From positions 62,001 to 126,000 of the forward strand of contig NZ_BMPW01000020.1 in assembly GCF_014647795.1 (NCBI RefSeq): 64,000 nt of DNA. The letters are read 5' to 3'. Below are positions 59,497-64,000 of this stretch, piece by piece (the stretch's first letter is position 1; the number at the start of each line of letters is the position of its first letter). The notes under the pieces are model-generated. The model made no database searches and was not told the origin of the DNA. It saw only the letters and a list, made by a program, of their open reading frames with translations. A program made the position numbers and the translations under genes. This DNA comes from Actinoplanes campanulatus. GTDB taxonomy: Bacteria > Actinomycetota > Actinomycetes > Mycobacteriales > Micromonosporaceae.

Positions 59497-59910
59497 GTGG
59501 AGTACACCGACCCGCCCGGCATGCCGGAAGACGAGCGCATGACCGATGCGGAGTTCCGGGTCGTCCGCGAACACCTCGGCCTCACCGGCGACTGGCTCGC
59601 CGGCCACCTCGGAGTCTCGGCCCGCACCGTGCGCCACTGGGAGCAGGGAAAATACCCGATCCCCGACGGGGTGCGACTGGCCATGGAGGATATAGAGCGG
59701 CGTACCGGCGAGTTCATCGGCGGATGTGTCGAGAAACTCGTCGGCATTCCCGACCCGGGCGTGCTGGTGTACCGCAACGACCACGAGTACCACGCAGCCC
59801 ACCCTGAGGTCGAGTTCCCGGCCTCGTGGCACCGGGCAGTCGTCGCCCGGATCGCCCTTGAAGTGCCAGGCCTGCGCATTGCGTACCCTGCCCCGGACGG
59901 CCAGCCGTGA
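59497..59910 (+). CDS. XRE-like helix-turn-helix protein
   Basis: 137 residues from GTG 59497 (GGGAGA upstream). HTH at about 20-60: FRVVREHLGLTGDWLAGHLG, VSARTVRHWEQGKYPIPDGV. The second half (VYRNDHEYHAAHPEVEFPAS, WHRAVVARIALEVPGLRIAY) matches actinobacterial DUF1870-type proteins. It overlaps the next gene by four bases. Confidence 0.7.
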   Translation: MEYTDPPGMPEDERMTDAEFRVVREHLGLTGDWLAGHLGVSARTVRHWEQGKYPIPDGVRLAMEDIERRTGEFIGGCVEKLVGIPDPGVLVYRNDHEYHAAHPEVEFPASWHRAVVARIALEVPGLRIAYPAPDGQP

Positions 59911-60794
59911 GTAACTGGACAGCCTCCCGCCTCCCAAAGGTCCGTGACGGGCTGCAACGCCTGCTTGCCGACCCAGGCAGCGCGCTGCGTGCGAGTCTGG
60001 CCCGATCCGGGCGCGACGACACGGCTGCCCAACTCGACCACGTTGCCCGCAGCCTCGGCGTTGCCGATCTGTATTGGGTGGCGCCGGAGATGGCCGCGTT
60101 GTCCGTCGGCGCCGCTGAAACGATCCCGCAGGTGCGGTGGACGGATGCAGATCGGCCCTCGACTCATGGTTTGCTGGTCTTCGACGGCGGCATTGGCACC
60201 CTCGACTACGAGAACGTGCCGATCCCCGTGGATGCCGTGTCGTGGGGTCCGCACCCGCAAGGGCTGCTGGTCTCCTACTATGTGGCCCGCGGCCGGCTCG
60301 AAGACCAGCTTGCCGAGCGCGGTGCCCGGATCGACACCACTGCGGTGCCGCCGCTGGTACCAATTGCCGGGCAGAGTTTGGCCGTTGACGACAATTGGCA
60401 GGACCCGGGCGAGCTGCCGGACCGGGACAGGACCGTGCTGACCACCCTGGCTGCGGCGTGGGCACTCATGCAACAGCCTACGGTCATCGACCGGGTTCCC
60501 GTCGAGGTCGAACGCAAGATCCGGGCTGCTTACGGCCGAGCTGGCCGCGGTGATCCCGAGGTGACCCTCGTGGAGTTGCGCCGACAGTACCGACTCTCCG
60601 GGCAACCTCCACTCGACCCCGACCAGCCCGGCCGACACTACAAGCACCGGTGGATCGTCCGCGGGCACTGGCGGGATCAGGCGTACGGCCCGCAGCGGTC
60701 GTTGCGTCGCCCGACGTGGATTGCTAGTCACGTCAAGGGGCCGGAGGGTGCTGATTCGCTGGAGACGGCGACGGTCAACGTCTGGCGGCGTTAG
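59907..60794 (+). CDS. Hypothetical protein coupled to the XRE-like gene
   Basis: 295 residues. An N-terminal Ala/Leu-rich region, a beta-rich middle (THGLLVFDGGIGTLDYENVP, GLLVSYYVARGRLEDQLAER) and a C-terminal block HRWIVRGHWRDQAYGP, PTWIASHVKGPEGAD, VNVWRR that recurs in many actinobacterial proteins. The HTH-plus-partner overlap is like toxin-antitoxin or phage regulatory pairs. Function unknown. Confidence 0.6.
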   Translation: MSNWTASRLPKVRDGLQRLLADPGSALRASLARSGRDDTAAQLDHVARSLGVADLYWVAPEMAALSVGAAETIPQVRWTDADRPSTHGLLVFDGGIGTLDYENVPIPVDAVSWGPHPQGLLVSYYVARGRLEDQLAERGARIDTTAVPPLVPIAGQSLAVDDNWQDPGELPDRDRTVLTTLAAAWALMQQPTVIDRVPVEVERKIRAAYGRAGRGDPEVTLVELRRQYRLSGQPPLDPDQPGRHYKHRWIVRGHWRDQAYGPQRSLRRPTWIASHVKGPEGADSLETATVNVWRR

Positions 60795-60812
60795 CTCGGG
60801 TACGAGAGAAAC

Positions 60813-60855
60813 GCCCCATCCCGTGGCTGCTGGCGGGCAGCTCACGGGATGGGGC
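60813..60855. terminator. Bidirectional terminator-like hairpin
   Basis: GCCCCATCCCGTG and CACGGGATGGGGC pair over 13 bases with a nested GCTGC/GCAGC loop. It lies between converging genes. Confidence 0.6.
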
Positions 60856-60965
60856 GCAATGGCGTTCGGCCGGGTGTGACTTCGCGGGGGCGCGAGACCG
60901 GCCGACGCCGATCAGTGGCAGCTCCAAGTTCTTGGAGAACCTTGGAGCAACGTTGGAGAACGGGG

Positions 60966-61310
60966 CTAGTCGGCGTGTACGACGGCTGGCGTTTTCGCGT
61001 CGACCTGCGTGCGGACGAACATTGCGGCGGCGGTGCCGACGAACGACATGATGACCGCCTGCGACTCCGCGGACAGGTCCGCGCCGAACCCGACCGCCAG
61101 GGCAAGCACGGCTTGGACGACACCGAGCAGGGCGGCGACCTGCCCGTCGCGGCGAACCCAGACGGCGACGATGAGACCCGCGACCGCGGTGGCGGTCGCG
61201 TTGAGAACGGCCTGTTGGCCGTCGGACAGGTCGAGCCAGAACGCGGCGAGCAGCCGTACCAGCGTCGCGAACAGGGTCAGGTACAGCGCGGGCTCGCGGC
61301 TGATCTTCAT
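60966..61310 (-). CDS. Holin-like membrane protein
   Basis: 114 residues with three hydrophobic segments (ALYLTLFATLVRLLAAFWL, AVLNATATAVAGLIVAVWV, MSFVGTAAAMFVRTQV) and SREP start. The order ISREPAL...QQAVLNA...VRRDGQVAALLGVVQAVLAL...FVRTQV resembles small holin-type proteins of actinobacteriophages. Predicted to sit in the membrane for cell lysis; not proven. Confidence 0.65.
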   Translation of the reverse strand: MKISREPALYLTLFATLVRLLAAFWLDLSDGQQAVLNATATAVAGLIVAVWVRRDGQVAALLGVVQAVLALAVGFGADLSAESQAVIMSFVGTAAAMFVRTQVDAKTPAVVHAD

Positions 61311-61441
61311 GACGGGCCCTCCCGGGCTGTGTAGGAATCTGCGGGGCGGTGTAGTGATCTGTGGTGCATATGTGGGGTGCGGCTGTGCTCCACAGGGCGT
61401 GGCTGGTGCGCCAGATGCGCGGACGCCGTTACGGTGCGCAC

Positions 61442-61684
61442 ATGGGGGCGGAACGCATGACGGCAGACGAGCTCGCGGCGGTGACCTGGACCCGGGCGTG
61501 GCGGCAGGGCCCGGTCACGGTGCGGCTGGGGGAGACCGGCGACGGCCGGTGGGTGGCCTGGCATTCCCGGCGCGGCGGCTACGCGTACTGGACCGAGCGG
61601 GGCGCGTGTGACCGGGCGGAGCGAATGCTGAGTCGTGGCCTGTGGTCAGCGGTCGAGCCGGCGCAGGAAACTACAGCCGCGTAA
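61442..61684 (+). CDS. Small hypothetical protein
   Basis: 80 residues from ATG 61442 (ATG 61457 possible). VTWTRAWRQGPVTVRLGETG, DGRWVAWHSRRGGYAYWTER, GACDRAERMLSRG. A beta-rich part and a helix. Unknown. Confidence 0.5.
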   Translation: MGAERMTADELAAVTWTRAWRQGPVTVRLGETGDGRWVAWHSRRGGYAYWTERGACDRAERMLSRGLWSAVEPAQETTAA

Positions 61685-61734
61685 TTCCAGGCCAGCCCCG
61701 TGATTTGAGCGATCAGGGCGGGTAGCTTCGCGGC

Positions 61735-61920
61735 ATGAAGCGGGTCGAGGCGGCGATGCAGACACCCGACGGCTACTGGCGGGTAGAGGTCGTCAGGTCC
61801 GGGCGGGAACGCTGGTATCGGGTGTCGCATGCCAACACCGTCGTGGCCGAGAAAGCGGCGATCGCGACGGTGGAACGAATCCTTGGACCGGCGTTCGAGA
61901 CGCTGGTCGAAGCGGCTTAG
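61735..61920 (+). CDS. Small hypothetical protein (61 residues)
   Basis: ATG 61735. DGYWRVEVVRSGRERWYRVS then ATVERILGPAFETLVEA; strand-strand-helix, similar in kind to the protein at 27405. Its stop overlaps the converging excisionase-like gene. Confidence 0.55.
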   Translation: MKRVEAAMQTPDGYWRVEVVRSGRERWYRVSHANTVVAEKAAIATVERILGPAFETLVEAA

Positions 61921-62120
61921 TCTTCGTCGTCCTGGTGCGGGCGCTTGACCTTCACCCAGGCTTCGACATCCGAGGCCAGCCAGACTTTGCCCTGCTCCAG
62001 GTCTGCGACCGGTTTGGGGAAGTCTGCGCGTTGGGTGATCTGGTAGGCGCGCTGGCGGGAAACGCCGCCGAGCCGGACCCGGATTTCGTGCGCACCCATT
62101 AGCTTGACGCTAGATGTCAT
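61917..62120 (-). CDS. Excisionase-like (AlpA/MerR-type) HTH protein
   Basis: 67 residues from ATG 62120. LMGAHEIRVRLGGVSRQRAY, QITQRADFPKPVADLEQG and KVWLASDVEAWVKVKRP form a winged HTH of the AlpA/Xis type: the pattern EI...LGVSRQRAYQ...FP.P...L..G..W...DV..W. Such proteins direct excision by an integrase or regulate element genes. No integrase is in the window. Confidence 0.7.
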   Translation of the reverse strand: MTSSVKLMGAHEIRVRLGGVSRQRAYQITQRADFPKPVADLEQGKVWLASDVEAWVKVKRPHQDDED

Positions 62121-62161
62121 GCGCACACTCTAGCTGCGCGACGACTAGGCGTGAAGGATGT

Positions 62162-62653
62162 TCAGTCGAACGTGACCGGCGGCGGATCCGGGAAATCCGG
62201 ATGCACCCGCCGCAGAACGGTCGTGGCCTGATCGTCCCACTCGGCGTGCCGACGGAACGCCTTCTCCACCCCGGACAGGCGGGCTTCCATGGTGCGCATA
62301 TCCGCCTGATGCTGAACCCGCACCGACTGGATCTGTGCCTCCTGCTGGCCGCGCGCCATGGCGATCTGCTGCTCGTAGGCTTCCCGCTGCTCGGTCATCA
62401 TCTGTTTCACGTCGGCGAGCAGCCCACGGGCGGTAGCGACTTCGATCGACACGGTCTCCGCGCGCGCCTTCCCGGTCTCAGCCTCGGTCTTCACCGTCGT
62501 CGCCTCATCCAAACGCCGGTTCAGCCGCTTCACCACGATCGTGCCCACAGCACCCACCACGGCCGCCACAATCACACCGATCAACGCCGGCGCCCACGTC
62601 TGCCACGCCGGGGGAGTAGCCGGGGCATCGCCGGCCCACCACAGCCATCTCAT
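62162..62653 (-). CDS. Membrane-anchored coiled-coil protein
   Basis: 163 residues from ATG 62653. One membrane helix near the N-terminus (ALIGVIVAAVVGAVGTIVV), then a coiled coil (DEATTVKTEAETGKARAETV, AYEQQIAMARGQQEAQIQSV) and a Pro-rich end (HPDFPDPPPVTFD). Its place after a lysis-type gene group suggests a spanin-like or tail-associated role; inference. Confidence 0.55.
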   Translation of the reverse strand: MRWLWWAGDAPATPPAWQTWAPALIGVIVAAVVGAVGTIVVKRLNRRLDEATTVKTEAETGKARAETVSIEVATARGLLADVKQMMTEQREAYEQQIAMARGQQEAQIQSVRVQHQADMRTMEARLSGVEKAFRRHAEWDDQATTVLRRVHPDFPDPPPVTFD

Positions 62654-63171
62654 CGGGCTGCCTTCCGCCGAGCCCGGCGGATCTTCGCTAACGTCCCCAA
62701 ATGCACGATCATGATGGTGAACAGGTGTAGATAGATGCCGTGGGCGTACGGTGCAGGCCGGGACCCGTCCACCCAGTCCCAGCGCAGATACCAGCCCGCC
62801 GCGCCGAGCCCGAACGACACCGCCACGATCAGATACCAGGACAGCAGCACACACAGCCCTGCCATCTCCCAGACGAGGGCCCGCCGCCACGTGGCCACGC
62901 CGAGCACCACACCACCGGCGGTGAGGAGCACACCCAGTGAGGTGGTGCTGCCCGGGATCAGCCGGATCACCGCCCATGCGGCGCCGCGGCGGCTTTCCTC
63001 GCCGATCAGGGTGAACAGCGGGCCGATGTAGCAGGCGGCCAGCGCGTGGAGGTGCAGCATCGACAGCCGGTTGCGTTCCGAGCGGCGGGCCGTCGCATCC
63101 GACGACCGCAGATGGTCGTCGAGGGCGTCCAGGGTTCGGGCGAGGGCGTCGATCGTTTCCTCGCCGGTCAC
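62650..63171 (-). CDS. Membrane protein
   Basis: 173 residues from GTG 63171 in a GTGA overlap. A soluble helix (IDALARTLDALDDHLRSSDA), then four membrane helices (LHALAACYIGPLFTLIG, LGVLLTAGGVVLGVATW, MAGLCVLLSWYLIVAVSF, YLHLFTIMIVHLGTLA). Unknown role within the phage-like group. Confidence 0.6.
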   Translation of the reverse strand: MTGEETIDALARTLDALDDHLRSSDATARRSERNRLSMLHLHALAACYIGPLFTLIGEESRRGAAWAVIRLIPGSTTSLGVLLTAGGVVLGVATWRRALVWEMAGLCVLLSWYLIVAVSFGLGAAGWYLRWDWVDGSRPAPYAHGIYLHLFTIMIVHLGTLAKIRRARRKAAR

Positions 63172-63479
63172 TGCGGGCCCCCACCGCCACGGCGCTGCTG
63201 GGCTCGGCGCAGCATCTGCCGGAACGCGAGGATGAACCCCCAGGTGCATACGGCCTGGGCGACGTGCCACAGCATCCACGGCCAGCCGTCGTGGCCCATG
63301 ACCGCCATCCACGTGTGGCTGCCCGCGCAGCCCACGAAGAATCCCGCGCCGAACAGCCGCACCATGCGCGTCAGCGGCAGATAGGGCAGCACCAGGAACG
63401 GCACCGACAGATACCCGGTGACGATTGCAGTATTGGCGGCCTGGAACAGCAGCGACACGGCATCGATGTGGTGGTGCAC
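63168..63479 (-). CDS. Small membrane protein (103 residues)
   Basis: GTG 63479. Three hydrophobic segments (AANTAIVTGYLSVPFLVLPY, LFGAGFFVGCAGSHTWMAVM, MLWHVAQAVCTWGFILAF). Size and topology fit a second holin-type or anti-holin-type protein. The call is tentative. Confidence 0.55.
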   Translation of the reverse strand: MHHHIDAVSLLFQAANTAIVTGYLSVPFLVLPYLPLTRMVRLFGAGFFVGCAGSHTWMAVMGHDGWPWMLWHVAQAVCTWGFILAFRQMLRRAQQRRGGGGPQ

Positions 63480-63515
63480 GGCGGCTCCCCGTATGTAGTT
63501 GTGGTGGGAAGGCGG

Positions 63516-64000
63516 CTACGCGCCTGACTGCTGGCCGAGTCGGGCGAACACACCTGCCAGCGCCTGTTCGAGTTCGGCCGTGGTGATGTCGTCGCGGTCC
63601 GCGGGCAGCGCCGCCACCACGCCCTGCGCGACGAGCGGGGCGATCGCCGCGGCGAGGGCCTGCTCGTCGATGTGGTCCTGCTGCGCCAGCGCGGTGATCG
63701 CCTTGAGGGCGGTGTCGGCGAGCAGCCGTGCGGAATCGGCGTGCCGGTAGGTCCACTGGGCGTAGGAGGCGAGCGTCCAGTGGGTGTTCGGGGTGCCGTC
63801 CGCATTCACCGATCCGGGCGGGCCGGGGATGAGCCCGTCAGCGGTCAGCAGTGCGCTGGCCAGTGCCACCCGAACGTCCTTGTCCTTGAGCAGGGCCAGG
63901 AACTCGGCCTTCGTCACGTCGTCCTCCTCGGGGATTTTGCCGATGTGCTGCAGCCAGCGGGTGGCCAGCCGCACCATGCGATGCCCGTCGGCGTCGCGGT
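63516..64000 (-). CDS. C-terminal part of a phage-type protein, possibly a lysin (cut by window edge)
   Basis: The frame is open to the right edge of the window (DADGHRMVRLATRWLQHIG continues from 64000), so the start lies outside; an internal ATG at 63977 exists. The visible 160 residues include FLALLKDKDVRVALASALLT, HWTLASYAQWTYRHADSARL and a helical tail. Tails of this kind, with ...W.LASYA.WTYR.AD..., follow amidase or endolysin domains in actinobacteriophages. The catalytic part is not visible. Confidence 0.55.
   Translation of the reverse strand, partial: RDADGHRMVRLATRWLQHIGKIPEEDDVTKAEFLALLKDKDVRVALASALLTADGLIPGPPGSVNADGTPNTHWTLASYAQWTYRHADSARLLADTALKAITALAQQDHIDEQALAAAIAPLVAQGVVAALPADRDDITTAELEQALAGVFARLGQQSGA

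Noticed and set aside
18290-64000. tRNA gene as attachment site, CRISPR array, or transposase gene
   Set aside because: Reading both strands I saw no cloverleaf-like sequence ending in a typical 3' acceptor, no regular repeat-spacer array and no transposase or integrase motif. A tRNAscan and profile search would settle this.

Overview
The window is high-GC actinobacterial DNA, with GC-rich third codon positions, frequent GTG/TTG starts and many 4-bp ATGA/GTGA gene overlaps. A rifamycin monooxygenase gene with a rifamycin-associated promoter element, a large LuxR-type ATPase regulator and a transmembrane Ser/Thr kinase fit a soil actinomycete, plausibly of the Micromonosporaceae/Actinoplanes type. 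The genus is inference.

Region 1 (1 to about 18.3 kb) reads as chromosome. It holds an FAD/NAD(P)-binding protein, a broken SEC-C gene, a coiled-coil protein, an enoyl-CoA hydratase, a GMC oxidoreductase coupled to an aldehyde dehydrogenase remnant, an OmpA/BON envelope protein with a membrane partner, a LuxR-family ATPase regulator, a DUF6193-like protein, rifampicin monooxygenase with its RAE box, a frameshifted DUF418 gene, a tandem GNAT acetyltransferase, a UbiA prenyltransferase and a Ser/Thr kinase. It ends in the C-terminal stump of a short-chain dehydrogenase, which I take as a candidate junction with a mobile element.

Region 2 (about 18.3 to at least 64 kb) is a mobile element, apparently a plasmid/phage hybrid. 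Its replication and regulation part has a lambda-O-like candidate initiator gene carrying iteron-like palindromes inside its own coding sequence (23.2-24.3 kb), an XRE protein, and a GntR/UTRA regulator flanked by matching operator palindromes. Long runs of very small, tightly overlapping genes follow on both strands (20-23, 25.7-29.2 and 33.3-42.9 kb); many encode Cys-rich, probably zinc-binding proteins. Set among them are an ImuA'-like RecA-fold protein under a LexA-type box and an operon of an HNH-SF2 helicase fusion plus two small proteins sharing one domain.

At 43-48 kb lie an XRE/DUF5753-DUF6879 pair and a four-gene operon of two toxin-antitoxin-like modules (Panacea protein with an unknown partner, AbiEii nucleotidyltransferase with its partner). 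An array of GTGTGCGG repeats separates them from a DnaB/RepA-type helicase. Rightward genes at 50.6-59 kb form a transfer module: a DUF2637 membrane/coiled-coil protein, several small membrane proteins, a membrane-anchored zinc/coiled-coil protein, an FtsK/TraB motor and a GIY-YIG-like membrane protein. The right end has a holin-like protein, an excisionase-like HTH protein, three small membrane proteins and the C-terminus of a phage-type protein running off the edge. No integrase, terminase, capsid or tail gene is in the window, so whether the element is an integrative conjugative element with a lysis cassette, a conjugative plasmid-phage, or two adjacent elements cannot be settled here.
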